From Lunularia cruciata (taxonomy: Eukaryota; Streptophyta; Marchantiopsida; Lunulariales; Lunulariaceae), in the NCBI GenBank assembly GCA_948567375.1, contig OX419757.1, forward strand, positions 13,206,001 to 13,270,000: a stretch of DNA of 64,000 nucleotides. The letters are read 5' to 3'. The position numbers were made by a program, and so were the translations under genes. The notes below the pieces were generated by a model. The model was not told the DNA's origin. It did not search any database and was given only the letters and a program-made list of their open reading frames with translations. Numbering within the stretch: position 1 is the first letter of the stretch; the number at the start of each line of letters is the position of its first letter. Positions 1 through 10,263 of this stretch are shown here, one piece after another.

Positions 1-67
1 TGACCTTATCACCAACTTGAAAGTTGAGATCACAACGATGGTGATCCGCGTATTGTTTTTGCCAATT

Positions 68-739
68 CTAAGCAACAAGGAGATGAGATTTGGCTTGTTG
101 GAGGGATTGGGAGATGGTGGTCAAGAAGGTGGAAGTATGAGGGACATGAGATGGAGGAGGAGCAAGAAGGGAATCTGGAACAAGTGGGTCTTGGCCAAAA
201 TTGAGAAAGAAAGGAGAGAATCCGGTGCTTGCTTGTTTAGAATTATTGTAGGAAAACTCCGCAATTGTACCACATTCATCCCAATTGGTATGGTGAATGT
301 TGACAAAGGCACAAAGCATATCTTCCAAGGTGCAATTTGCACATCCAGTTTGTCTATCAGTTTGAGGATGATAGGTTGTAGATAAAGCAAGCTTGGCATC
401 AAGTATCTGGAAGAGTGATTGCCAAAACTTTCCAGTGAAGCAAGGGACACGGTCAAAGATGAGTACATGTGGCATCCCATGATGCTTGAATACATTGTTG
501 AAGTAGACTTGCACTAAGGTTGGAGCATCCGTAATATTAACTGTTGCTGCCAAATGGATTTGCTTATTAAGCTTATCCACAAACACCACAATTGCTATGT
601 GACCTTGCTTTGTCTTGGCCAAGGAGGTGATGATATCTAAGCTCACATATTCCCAATGAGAAGATGGAATGGGGAGTAGTTGAAGGAGTCCACTTGGTTT
701 TTTGTTACTAACCTTGTTGTGTTGGCAACTCTCATGCAA
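68..739 (-). pseudogene. E1 integrase core (degenerate)
   Basis: This 223-codon open stretch encodes the catalytic core of a retroviral-type integrase, which joins element DNA to the host chromosome. The first Asp lies in a VSLDI context, the second in IFDR, followed by a STTYHPQTD block typical of gypsy integrases. The expected catalytic Glu in the QTERAN-type motif reads Gly (QTGCAN), so the copy would be inactive. Beyond the core it continues with a SYNNS-type segment and the region before the C-terminal domain. It follows the RNase H part of the same polyprotein, after several stops. Confidence 0.85.
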
Positions 740-1099
740 TCAAAAAAACTCCCAAACATCTTGTGCCATGTTGGGCCACCACCATTGGCATTGGAGGGTA
801 CCCAAGGTCTTGTCCACACCCATATGACCAGCAATTGGTAAATCATGGGCTTCTTGAAGGCGCACAAGTCGGAGATCACCTTTGGCTGGAACATAGATCT
901 GATCCTCATGGAATAGAAGGCCTCCTTTGAAGGAGAAGGTGTTGTACTCCTTGTCGCATGCTATAAGACAACCATGTACCATTTGGAAGAAGAGATCTTG
1001 TTGTAGAGTTGCACGAAACTCATTTTGGACCTTGGAGTCAATTGACACGATTGTAATTTCCATCATGATGAGAGGAAGAGACTTCAAATAAGTTGTCAT
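740..1099 (-). pseudogene. E1 H2C2 zinc-binding region upstream of integrase
   Basis: A 119-codon open stretch containing the end of the RNase H-integrase linker and the start of the His-His-Cys-Cys zinc-binding region (HDLPIAGHMGVDKT, then a QWWWPNM block). In gypsy elements this region sits directly before the integrase core, and here it abuts the 68-739 stretch with a stop and frame change between them. Confidence 0.8.
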
Positions 1100-1188
1100 G
1101 ATAGGACATTAAGGATGACATGGAACCACCCTAGTTTGTACTCAAGTTTGATTTCAAACAATTGGAGTTGCTCCTCCTATCAATGATG

Positions 1189-1754
1189 TCAATTCTTCAT
1201 GTGTTCCAAGTGTAAGGTCTGCAACAATGGTTTGTGATCAGTTTGCATGATCACTTGCTTCCCCAAGAGGTGATGCCTCCATACCTTGGTGGCATATATC
1301 ATTGCAAGTTGCTCCTGATCACAAGAAAAGTAATTTCTTTCAATTGTATTAAGTTGGCAAGACACAAAGTAAATGGGATGTAGTCCATTTGGGAATTCTT
1401 GTTGTAACACTAATTCAATTGCAAAGTTAGAAGTATCAAAATCAACCACACAAGGTAGCTGAGGATCATATGGTTGAAGAATGGGTCTTGAAGACACCAT
1501 ATGCTTCAACTTTTGGAATGCTTCTTTGTGCTTGGTGGTCCACTAAAAGCTCAAGTTCCTCCCAAGAGATCAATCAATGGTGCACCCACATGAGCATAAT
1601 AATGGATGAACCGTTGGTAAAAGCTGGCCAATCTATTAAATGTCATACTTCTATAACATCCTTTGGAGTAAGACATCCAAGTAAGACAATCAATAATAGC
1701 CTTGATTTTCTCCTCTTCCATTGTGATCCCCTCCAAGGAGATCTTGTGACCCAA
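1189..1754 (-). pseudogene. E1 RNase H and end of reverse transcriptase
   Basis: Two open stretches (1189-1509 and 1551-1754) in different frames. The first shows gypsy RNase H hallmarks: a VDFDTSNFAI start, an NYFSCDQEQLAMIYA segment with its Glu, and TDHKPL. The second shows the connection after the RT palm (MGHKISLEGITMEEEKIKAI, then FNRLASFYQRFIHYYA), where the element's LNxPxxxFYRRF-type block is recognisable. The function would be removal of RNA from RNA-DNA hybrids during replication. Frameshifts make it inactive. Confidence 0.82.
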
Positions 1755-2437
1755 GAAGGTAACTTCTTTTTGCCAAAAGGCACACTTAGACTTCTTGCAA
1801 TAAAATTTCCATTGTTGTAGTTATCTTACGATTTCTTGTAAGTGATTCACTTGTTCTATCTTTATCTTGCTATAGATTAAGATATCATCCAAGAACACCA
1901 CCACTACCAATACAATAGTCCATCCAACACCTGATGCATCTTATCCATGAAGACTGTTGGAACATTAGTGAGCCTAAAAGGTAGAACTCTCCACTCAAAA
2001 TACCCATACCTTGTGCAAAAGGTAATCTTTTGCACATCCTCCCTATCAATAGGGATTTGACAATAGCCATTGCAAAGATCCAACTTGGAGAAATATCATG
2101 CTTCATTCAATTGATCAAGCAAGTCATTGATCCAAGGCAATAGATATGCACTGTTCACTATTTGCTTATTGAGCATACGGTAATCAATACAGAAACAAAG
2201 TCCTCCATCCTTCTTTGGAACAAATAGTACAAGTGCTCCCCAAGGAGAGGTACTATGTTGTATGAAATCCCTCTCCAACAACTCCATAAGTGTTGTTTGC
2301 AACTCCTCCAACTCCTTTGGTGAGAACCGATAGATTGGTCTACTCATTGGAGTACTTCTTGGCAATAACTCAATCTTGAAGTGCAAACTATGATCGGAGG
2401 GTAATCCCGTTGGCAGATCATCTGGAAACAAGTTCAC
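1755..2437 (-). pseudogene. E1 reverse transcriptase (fingers and palm, broken)
   Basis: The N-terminal stretch 2096-2437 holds the canonical gypsy RT entry: [10 protein letters not shown], a [13 protein letters not shown] block, [16 protein letters not shown] and [10 protein letters not shown]. The downstream piece 1885-2106 carries parts of the palm in another frame; around 1880-1900 the reverse strand encodes the Asp-Asp block followed by an IL-type segment. Between these parts are stops and a frame change. Enzyme role: copying element RNA into DNA. Confidence 0.85.
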
Positions 2438-2548
2438 AAACTCCTAAACTATCTGATCAACCATTGCTTGATGAGGCTCTTGGGACTCCTCAAATTATCC
2501 TTGTGCAATCTGCTTGATCACACCGCAAAAATAGACTTATCTTCCTCC

Positions 2549-2728
2549 AAAGCTTGCTCTATGGTTGCTTCACTAACAAACTTCCCATCTAGGGACTCAT
2601 CTCTCTTCAAAGCTTGCTCCATGGCTGCCTTCTTGGAAAAATTCCCATCTTGGGACTCACCTCCTTTCAAGGCTTGCTCTATGGCTACCTTCTCGACAAA
2701 CTTCCCATCTTGGGACTGATTACTTTTA
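2549..2728 (-). repeat. E1: three tandem 60-bp units coding a 20-residue repeat
   Basis: Three head-to-tail 60-bp units (2549-2608, 2609-2668, 2669-2728). On the minus strand each encodes about 20 residues of the pattern SxDGxFxxxAxxEQALxxxE, all open within the stretch 2518-2751. It lies between protease and RT. Units have diverged from each other, yet length and frame are kept. A charged, probably helical spacer is the plain reading; no known domain is recognised. Confidence 0.8.
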
Positions 2729-2804
2729 GGTGTCTTACTTAAAGGTGACAAACAACCTAATCAGAAATGCCTACCTTGGTGTTGTACTTGCATTTGTTGC
2801 ATTT

Positions 2805-3041
2805 TCAAGTCCAATCAAATTGAACCTTATGAAATTCAAGCCAAGGTGGTCCTAGAATGATATCATAGTGTAGAGTTGCCACTACAAACCTCATACACTC
2901 TAAATATTCCTTCCCAATCTTGAAGGAAGTAGGATACGAGGTACAAAATGCAAAACCCTTTCTACCATCCACCATCATCAATCTACTTCCAATTACTGGC
3001 TTGATAGGAATATCCAATTCCTTTGCTACTTGCATAGACAT
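2805..3041 (-). pseudogene. E1 retroviral-type aspartic protease, C-terminal part
   Basis: The 78-codon stretch reads like the second half of a gypsy protease: an AKELDIPIKP segment after the active-site loop, and YDIILGPPWLE, the conserved Gly-x-x-Trp-Leu block near the C terminus of plant gypsy proteases. The N-terminal Asp-Ser active-site part just to the right (about 3042-3090) is broken by stops. The protease would cut the Gag-Pol polyprotein. Confidence 0.75.
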
Positions 3042-3055
3042 GCAATTTTAGAATC

Positions 3056-4110
3056 ATCCTAAAATCCTTATTAGATATCATACCTTGCAAGTGAAGCAAA
3101 CTTGCATAGGTCAAGCCTTCAATCCCATTGGAACTAATTAAGCTCCCAATAGGCGACTTGAAATCTCCTATTGGGATTCCTTGTTTCCCTGATGATTCTG
3201 CTCCACAAACTCCATTTGGGCAACTTGTTGAGGTTGCACACTCTTGAGTGGACATTTAGTGATGTGATGTTCCAATTGGCAACAATAAAAAAAATAGCCA
3301 TTTTGTCACATTTTTCTCTATCTACAATGCCAAGTGGCCTCTATTGAATGGCATCAATCCCATTAGTGCCGACTCCTCCACTCGTGTGTAGTGTATTGGT
3401 AGGTTTTGTGGAGGTCAAGACCAAGTTGTGACAACCAATAAATCAAAACGTTTGGCCAACCATATGGCTTCCTCCAAGTGTTGTGGCTCTTGTATGGTTA
3501 CCTTTAATTTAATTCTTGACTTCAAGCCCCTCAAAAATTGATCCAGAGCTTCACCTTCCAGTATATTTGGAATTTCCATGATGGTGTTTTGAAATTGCAT
3601 GATGTAACTTCTTACACAACCAATCTGTTTCAACTCCGTCAACCTATCTCGTGCAGCTTGTGTGGCATTTATAGCTTGGAATTAACTAATTATTGCACTC
3701 TTGAATTCTGTCCATGTCAAGATTGGTGCAACAATTTGTCATTTAGCTTGCTCCATGCAAAATCTCCACCATAACTTTGCTACTTCATCCAATTGGCTAG
3801 AAGCCAAGAGAATCTTTTTCCGCTCATCTCAAAGATTGGTAGCTTCAAAATAACGTTCACAGTCAAACACAAAATTCTCAATTGGACCTGGGAGATTTTT
3901 TCCTTCAAATACCTTAGGTTTAGAGAATTGGATTTGATCTTCTCCTTCTTGAACTGGTATACTCTCTACATGCTCTTGTTGTTGATGATCTCAGTCATCC
4001 AACAATCAAGTAAGGTGCTCAATTTGTTGTTTCATAACAATGATAACCTCAGGCATTGCCACCATGGTTGTTACTCTATCATGCCACCCCCAATCTATCT
4101 AATTTATTAA
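3056..4110 (-). pseudogene. E1 gag relic with zinc-knuckle remnant
   Basis: Gag is the capsid and RNA-binding protein. The stretch 3415-3642 matches the C-terminal part of a gypsy capsid domain (a YIMQFQNTIMEIP segment, then EALDQFLRGLKSRIK). To its left, around 3255-3290, the minus strand has a CCQLEHHITKCP segment, a degenerate CCHC zinc knuckle. Reading frames are interrupted throughout. The N-terminal half up to the primer site at 4335 is too decayed to delimit. Confidence 0.65.
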
Positions 4111-4323
4111 CACATAAAAACAGCATGTCCACCATTCTCCATAAGTTACAACCGAAAGCATCAAGGGTTCCTCAAATATGGTGATCATATGCAAAAAATC
4201 TTATCCAAAGTGTGAGGTGATGAATTATGTGAAAAAGTACTTGGGTAATACTTGGACATAAAAATCCCAATGGTTTGATGGGAGTGGATTTGGTGGTCCA
4301 TAAATTCCATCCATCTCATTCCT

Positions 4324-4335
4324 GCTCTGATACCA
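4324..4335 (-). promoter_or_regulatory. E1 primer binding site (initiator Met tRNA)
   Basis: On the minus strand the sequence is TGGTATCAGAGC, complementary to the 3' end of plant initiator methionine tRNA. It starts one base after the 5' LTR end at 4337, as expected for the start of minus-strand DNA synthesis. Confidence 0.9.
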
Positions 4336-4336
4336 A

Positions 4337-4756
4337 TGTAAAAGATTGAGACCGAGGAGAGAAATAAGAGAATGGAAGCTCACAGTGGGACACTTGAATG
4401 AGAGAAAACTCCAAATGCCTAGCATGAGCCTTGTATTTATAGGGATCATACAAAGCTCTTTAGAAGCTTCCTCGAGCAACTCTCTTGGAGTGCAAGCCAA
4501 GTTAATTGGGAAGTTTCTCAAGAAGCTTCTTTTTAGAAGCCACTTATTTGGCATGCAAGCTAAGCTAGTTGGAAGTTTCTAGAAGCTTCCTTCTAGAAGC
4601 TACCTACTTGGAATGTAAGGTAAGCTAGCCAAGAAGCTTCCCAAGAAGCTTCCTAGATAATAAGTCTAGATTATTTTGGAATAATCTAGAGTAATTTGTC
4701 TTATTTGATACTTTGTTTGCCTTACTAACTTCATCATTAAACTCCATATTGTTACA
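4337..4756 (-). repeat. E1 5' LTR (420 bp)
   Basis: The minus strand begins TGTAACAATATGG at 4756 and ends in TTTTACA at 4337, one base before the primer site. The same start is found at 63898-64000 in + orientation, and a diverged full-length relative at 22542-22930. The boundary at 4756/4757 is also where E2 gag homology begins. The LTR holds five exact GAAGCTTC palindromes and a TATA-like box. Confidence 0.88.
4434..4652 (-). promoter_or_regulatory. E1 LTR promoter: heat-shock-element array plus TATA box
   Basis: Read on the minus strand, GAAnnTTC palindromes at 4645-4652, 4633-4640, 4582-4589, 4522-4529 and 4463-4470 precede a TATAAATA box at 4434-4441. At 4572-4589 four alternating units (GAA, TTC, GAA, TTC, each 2 bp apart) form a perfect heat-shock-element core, and a further TTC/GAA pair lies at 4591-4598. 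Heat shock factors bind such arrays as trimers. Heat induction is an inference from the motif and its place; other factors recognising GAAGCTTC cannot be excluded. Confidence 0.65.
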
Positions 4757-5250
4757 ATTGATATGAGTCTAGTAGAAGTTCTAGACAATTTTAAATGAGT
4801 GTTAAAGAGCAAATTCACCAAGGAGTTATGGTATAAAATGCTCATAGTGTTTTTAAAGCCATTCCCTACACTCAAAGAAAAGTAGGGTGCTTGGAGGAGG
4901 TGAAGGGGTAGTCCTTACTCAACATTATTAGGCTGAAACACCACATTTTGGTGGACCAATTCCTATAGAATTGAGCAACATTTGGTTCCAAGATTGAGGA
5001 GCATAATTGCTCCAAGGAGAACAAGAACAGGTCAAAGAAAGGAGAGATGGAGTCCCAGGAAGAGAAGGGACTCAAGCAGACTAACATCATTGCTATAATT
5101 GTGGTCAAGTTGAGCACACAACCATCAATTGTTGTGCTTGTCTTCCTAGAGACACTCAACCCCATACATGCAATCTTTGAATAAGATGTAGAGAGGAATT
5201 TGAAGAGGAGGATGAAAAAATCACATTGGAAAACAAAGATTGCTATTAAA
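4757..5250 (+). pseudogene. E2 gag C-terminal part with zinc knuckle
   Basis: Collinear with E5 55465-55960. It encodes the end of the capsid region and a zinc knuckle near 5090-5140 (CYNCGQVEHTTINC), of CX2CX4HX4C form. This domain binds genomic RNA. No continuous frame remains. Confidence 0.8.
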
Positions 5251-5309
5251 TGTACCTTGAAACCTTATTGGCTGAATAAAGAAGAGAAAAGGCAAGGGGA
5301 GGAAGTGGA

Positions 5310-5600
5310 TAAGTGCATGAAGGTTGACAATGACAAAATCACAATTGATTATCATGAATGGAGTCTTAGAAGGCAATCACGTGAAAGTATTGATAGACCT
5401 TGGAGCAACAAAGAAATCCTTATCTTGCTCTATTGCAATAAGGTTGGGGATGGATCAAGAGAAAGATGAGAATGAAGAAGTAGAGTTACCAAATGGTCAA
5501 TTAGAGAGGATTGAGTCATTACTTAGAAAGGTAGCACTCTTTATAACCGAGCATTAGGAAAATATTGAGTGGTTAATCATATGATTAGCTCATTATGATG
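5310..5600 (+). pseudogene. E2 aspartic protease
   Basis: The 77-codon stretch 5324-5557 aligns with the start of E5 pol. The active-site loop reads VLIDLGAT, with Leu where retroviral proteases have Ser or Thr; E5 shows the same substitution. A stop follows at 5557. Confidence 0.75.
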
Positions 5601-5827
5601 TAATCTTAGGCATCATGTAGATGGAGCACTAGAACTCCACGTTGATTGGAGAAAGAAAGAAGAAAGAACTCATCAATAGAATAACATTATGGTTAAAGAA
5701 ATATCACACAAGCAAGAACTTCCTCTTTATGTTATAAGAACAATAGCTCTTGTAGATAAATAGATGTTTCATAGGTCTAATAAGGGAAGTCCAGAGTGCA
5801 CAACTCAATGGATAAATTCTTGAGAAA

Positions 5828-6640
5828 TTGAAAGATGTGGTCAATGAATTTCAAGATGTCTTCCCAGATGACCTACCCTTAGGATTACCACCACAAAGGA
5901 GAGTAGATCATAAAATTGAGATACTTTTTGAAAAGATACCTCCTTGTAAGGCCCCATATCAACTATCACCTCATGAGTTGGAGGAATGTAAGGCTCAAAT
6001 CAAGGATATGCTACAAAAAAGGTTTATCCAACATAATGTATCACCATATGGGGCTCTTGTCTTGTTTGTAAAGAAGAAGGATGGTACACTATACATGTGC
6101 ATTGACTATTGGGCCCTAAATCAACAAAAAATGAAGGATAAATATCTTTTACTCCGCATGGATGACCTATTTGACCAACTTAATAGGGCAAAACACTTCA
6201 CAAAACTTGATCTACAAAGTGGTTATAACCAAATCAGGATTGCAAAGGAAGACATACATAAAATAGCCTTTTGAACAAGGTATGATTACTTTGAGTACTT
6301 GGTGATACCGTTCGGCCTCACCAATGCACCAGCCACTTTCATGAGTTTGATGAACAACATATTTCATCCATACTTAGATAAATTTGTTATCATTTTCCTA
6401 AATGACATCTTAGTCTACATCAAAATGATAGAGCACAACCAACATCTAAGAGAAGTCCTCCAAATTCTATGACAAAATTAGTCATATCCCAAAATCTCAA
6501 ACTACAATTTTGGCAAGTCCAAATTCTACAGTCTACATCAAGATGATGATGGAGCACAAGCAAAATCTAAGAGAAGTCCTCCAAATTCTATGACAAAATT
6601 GCTTTATCCCAAAATCTCAAAGTACAAGTTTGGCAAGTCA
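5828..6640 (+). pseudogene. E2 reverse transcriptase (broken, with internal duplication)
   Basis: The stretch 5828-6274 is the RT entry ([46 protein letters not shown]). After a stop the palm continues ([11 protein letters not shown]) with catalytic block FLND instead of F/YxDD, so an essential Asp is lost. A 118-bp tandem duplication starts at 6413, just after this block. Confidence 0.85.
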
Positions 6641-6648
6641 AAAGTAAA
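6413..6648 (+). repeat. 118-bp tandem duplication inside E2 RT
   Basis: The segment 6413-6530 is repeated directly as 6531 to about 6648; both begin GTCTACATCA and share the same block of thumb-coding sequence. E5 and E-A2 have only one copy, so this is a private change in E2. The two units differ by a few substitutions, so the duplication is old. Confidence 0.85.
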
Positions 6649-7640
6649 CTACTTGGGGCCTAGATTAAGCACAAAAGGTATCCAAGTGCTAATAGATAAA
6701 ATAGAGGTCATTCAAAAATGGGGTGCTCTAGAAGATCACACTCAATTGAAGAGTTTCTTGGGATTGACAGGGTTCTATTGTCAATTTTTCAAGGACTTCT
6801 CCAAAATCACACAACCTCTAACAACACTACTTGGCAAGGATAAGAGGAAGATGTGTGAAATTGCACAAGAATTAGCCATTTAGGAACTAAAAGATGCATT
6901 ACTACATGCACCAATCTTGAAATGGTATGATCAACCCAAAACATCCAATCAGGTTAGCTATAGATACATCAATAGGAGCAATAGCAATAGTAGCAATAGG
7001 AGCAATCCTACAACAAGAGGGGTATGACGGAGGGCACTAATTTGCATATTTTTCTTGAAAGCTATTTCCAACAAAACTTAACTATCACACCACCAAACAA
7101 GAAAAATTGGCCATTGTCCTTGCAACCAAGTATTGGAAGCATTATCTTGGCAAGAAGGCATTTGTAGTGGAGATAGACCACAAACCTCTAGTCTACATCA
7201 AGACACAAAAAGATCTATCTTGTTGACATATTTGGTGTGCAAAGTAGAGACAATGGTTCAACATGATGATAACATATGTGGAAGGCAAGAAGCAACTTGT
7301 AGATGCATTCACCTAAATGCCTATGATAAATAATCTAGTGATAGAGGTCAAGATGAACCCATAATTTTGGCCAAGGTTTCTTACTACTATAAAAACTAAT
7401 CCATAGATTATAGTAGCTCATTCATCCAAAGGCATCACCAATACTCAATGACTCACCTTTCATGATGGCAAGTTATGGATCTCCAATGCCACAACCATAA
7501 GCACCACCATCCTAGTGGAATGTCATGATTTTGCCATTGCACATCATGTTGGAGTGGACAAGACCTTAGATGCAGTCAAATGCCATTACTATTGACCCGA
7601 GATGAGCAACAATGTGATGGAATAAGATTGAAGCTACCTA
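6590..7640 (+). pseudogene. E2 RT end, RNase H and H2C2 region
   Basis: The stretch 6590-6883 continues from RT ([28 protein letters not shown]). RNase H follows in pieces, with a TDxS-type start near 6960 and an HHTKQEKLA-type block near 7090. The H2C2 motif lies about 7520-7640. Stops and indels are frequent. Confidence 0.8.
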
Positions 7641-7724
7641 GTCTATCAAAAAATAAAGCTTTTAATCAAGCTCCCACAAGACTCATTCAACCCCTCCTTA
7701 TTCCTATACAAAGTTAGGAATAGG

Positions 7725-8474
7725 TAAGCATGGATCTGGTTTGTGAATTGCCAAAGACCACCTTAGGGTTTGACTCCATTGTAGTCTTTGTCAACTAACT
7801 TAGCAAAATGATTCATGTGCATCCTACCACCAAGGATGTGACTACTCCTTAATCAGCTCAATTTTACTTAGATGTATTCTTTTCTCACCATGGTCTATCT
7901 CGAGTGCTCATCATCAATAGAGGCACTCAATTCACTAATTTGTTTTTGAGAACACTTTTTGGTATCTTCAAAACCAAATTGGCTATGTTTACGGCTTACC
8001 ATCCATAGATGATGGACAAACAAAGTAGGCTAATTGCACTATTATGCTTTGGAGCTTCACCTTTAATGAGCAAGAGAAGTGGGACACCTTACTTCCATTA
8101 AAATTTTCCTACAAAAATTTAGTGAATGCATTCACACACGTCATACCATTCTTCCTCATGTATCAAAAGCATCCTTTCACACCTTTGAGCTTGATGAAGG
8201 TTTGTCCGATGGCTACCAAGGTTGACATTGTCAACATTCTTTTTCTAGAATCCAACAAGCTGTGGAGAATGCCAAACACAAGTTGCAGATTGCCCAAAAT
8301 TGACAAAAATAATATGCAAAAACACATCACCTGCACATGGAGTTCAATGTTAGGGACCAAGTTTGGCTATCCACAGCCAACCTCACATTAGTTGGCCCTT
8401 GCAAGCTCAAACCTCATTTTATTGGATCCTTTTCTATCCTCAGGTGAATCAATACAATGACCTATCACCTCAAT
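7725..8474 (+). pseudogene. E2 integrase core and C-terminal part, cut by E3
   Basis: This is the reading [11 protein letters not shown] (about 7730) through HHGLSRVLI, then the 8044-8391 open stretch (FTFNEQEKWDTLLPLKFSY, VIPFFLMYQKHPFTP). The second catalytic Asp of the E5 ITDRG block reads Asn (IINRG). At 8474 the sequence jumps into the E3 LTR; the missing end is found from 18403. Confidence 0.85.
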
Positions 8475-8924
8475 TGTCACGCCATTTGTAGTTCCGCATC
8501 TAGATGCTCAGACACTAGAGTTCCAGTGATAGTAGTTAGAGTTATTCTAGCAGTTTCTCAGAGACTACTTTCCGACGGTTAGATTTCTTGTTTGGGGTAC
8601 TGACTTCACGGTGGGGCCCACCGTCACTTTGCACCGTTTGCACCGTCAAGTGTGCCGTCAGCGGGACCATTAGGGTTTCAGTGCTAGCTCGAGTCCAGGG
8701 GTATAGTTTTGAAGTGAGCTCCAGAGAGCTCACTTCTCTGATGTTGAGCCTTTGAGTTCCTGGCTATGGTGGACAGAGGCCGGCGAGCATCACCTGGATT
8801 CTCTATGCTTGAGTGGGTGTGGCTTGACTGTGATCAGTGCCCAGTTGTTGGCAGTTTATAGAGTGACAGATCAAGTACTGATCTGAGTTGAGTTGATTTG
8901 AAAGTGTTAAGCAATGTGATTACA
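8475..8924 (+). repeat. E3 5' LTR (about 450 bp)
   Basis: Starts TGTCACGCC and ends GATTACA, and aligns over its whole length with 17845-18293. It contains an almost perfect palindrome ACGGTGGGGCCCACCGT at 8608-8624 with more CACCGT copies just downstream. Unlike the 3' end of the element, it is not followed by the 106-bp block found at 18293-18401. Confidence 0.9.
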
Positions 8925-8932
8925 TCAGAGAA
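8921..8932 (+). promoter_or_regulatory. E3 primer binding site remnant (initiator Met type)
   Basis: Directly at the LTR end the sequence TACATCAGAGAA keeps the ATCAGAG core of the TGGTATCAGAGC primer site. The first bases are changed, so the assignment rests on the core and the position. Confidence 0.55.
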
Positions 8933-10263
8933 GTGAAGTTAGGGGAAAATCGGGTGCACGAACGTTGAGTGTTGGTGGTATCTCCAAGCTCGGTGGATCG
9001 TGCTAGCTCAATTCAAGTTATGTGTTTCCCTAGTGTGTAGAAGCTAGTTCAGGTGATGCAGATTTGGCAATTAGGCGGACAATGTGCGGAAGCGCTGGCC
9101 AAATTTTGAGCAAAGAAGGAGCAATTTTTGAGCAGTGTTGTGATTTTGAGCTCAAGAGGTGAAGGCAGGACCAATCTTATGCGAGTTGGGCTCAAAAAGT
9201 CAAATTGAAGGTGGAGTTGGGAAGCTCTTCTCATGAAATTGTGATTTGGAAAAACCCGTTTTGTCAATTTGGCTCGAGTGGAAAGTTGGCGGGGGATTTG
9301 GCGGACAACCATCTTTAGGATTTACGTCAGATTTTACGTCAGATTTGGATGAGTTTTTGCTGTTTGGCCAGATTTGGAGGAGTTTCGCTAGTTTGGAGGA
9401 CTTTCGTAGATTTGGAGAAGTTTTACCAATTTTGGAGGACGTTTCGAAGTGGCAACAAGAAAGGTCTCATTTGGCTGAATTTTGGCGTTTTGAGGCATAG
9501 GGCTGTGGGCTATGAGAGGCTACGAAGGCCTAGAGGGGCCAGCAAGCCAGCTTGCTAGCGTGAGGCTAGCTAGTTTATAGTAGATCTTGGTCATTGGTTG
9601 GCAAAATCTGCCTTTCTTGCTAGATTGTGCGCAACGTGGATTGACCCCTAGATCTCTTGTTCCTAGACTGGTGCCCTAGCCAACTGGTCCACCCTCACTT
9701 GTTGTCCTAGTGACTGCACCACTGTTATCTATACACATGTAGCTTTGGCTAGGAGAGGCAGTTTGATCCCATTCTTGGTGATCCTGGTAGCTTAGGACTT
9801 AGATCCAAACATTCTCTTATGTCAAATGCCAAATGATGGCAGAGTCAGTCCCGTGTTGTGTTATGAGATGGAGGGTTTTTGTTTAGATTTCTTGTGATTG
9901 GATCCCCTCCATTCTATGCTTCCTGTTTGTGCACCATGTTTGTGTGAGGTGCCTTGACTTTTGAGCGTTGGTGCTCTGGTGTGCTCTCGATGGTGAGGCT
10001 GGAGTGATGACCAGTCAGACTACCTTTGTTTCTCTCCGGTGAGGCAGGAAGTGATGACATGCAGACCGTGAGAGTGCGTGTTATGATGGAAAATTACAAG
10101 TTGCCCTTCTCCTAGTGTAGTTATCTCGGTTAGAGTTACATTAGTGGGTGGTGTTTAGTTGGTGTTGGCGCGTGGTGGTGTTGGTACTTGGTGGGGTACT
10201 TGCGGTTGCAACTTGCGGTTGCAGTTGGTGGTTCGGGTTTGCTGGTGTGGTTACTTTGTCACA
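8933..10263 (+). other. E3 leader, about 1.3 kb without recognisable gene
   Basis: Lies between the primer site and the first gag ATG. It contains only short open stretches with no domain I recognise. Two adjacent copies of a TTACGTCAGATT-type 12-mer lie at about 9325-9348. Long leaders are common in large plant gypsy elements. Confidence 0.6.

Larger units (their letters stand above)
1..4756 (-). mobile_element. E1: Ty3/gypsy LTR retrotransposon, 3' part outside the window
   Basis: Reading right to left, the order is 5' LTR (4337-4756), primer site (4324-4335), gag, protease, a repeat region, reverse transcriptase, RNase H and integrase. The element leaves the window at position 1, so its 3' LTR is not seen. 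The order protease-RT-RNase H-integrase is that of Ty3/gypsy. Many stops and frameshifts show it is dead. The right boundary is supported because bases from 4757 on match the gag of the E5 family, meaning E1 jumped into the gag of E2. A related LTR starts at 63898 and a solo relative lies at 22542-22930. Confidence 0.9.
4757..8474 (+). mobile_element. E2: degenerate Ty3/gypsy chromovirus, left part
   Basis: This stretch is collinear with E5 from the middle of gag (compare 55465 onward) to the C-terminal integrase region (compare 59045). Its 5' part lies beyond E1, left of the window. It is interrupted at 8474 by E3 and resumes at 18403. Numerous stops and indels, and strong divergence from E5, make it the oldest copy of the family here and the host of both E1 and E3. 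Confidence 0.9.
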
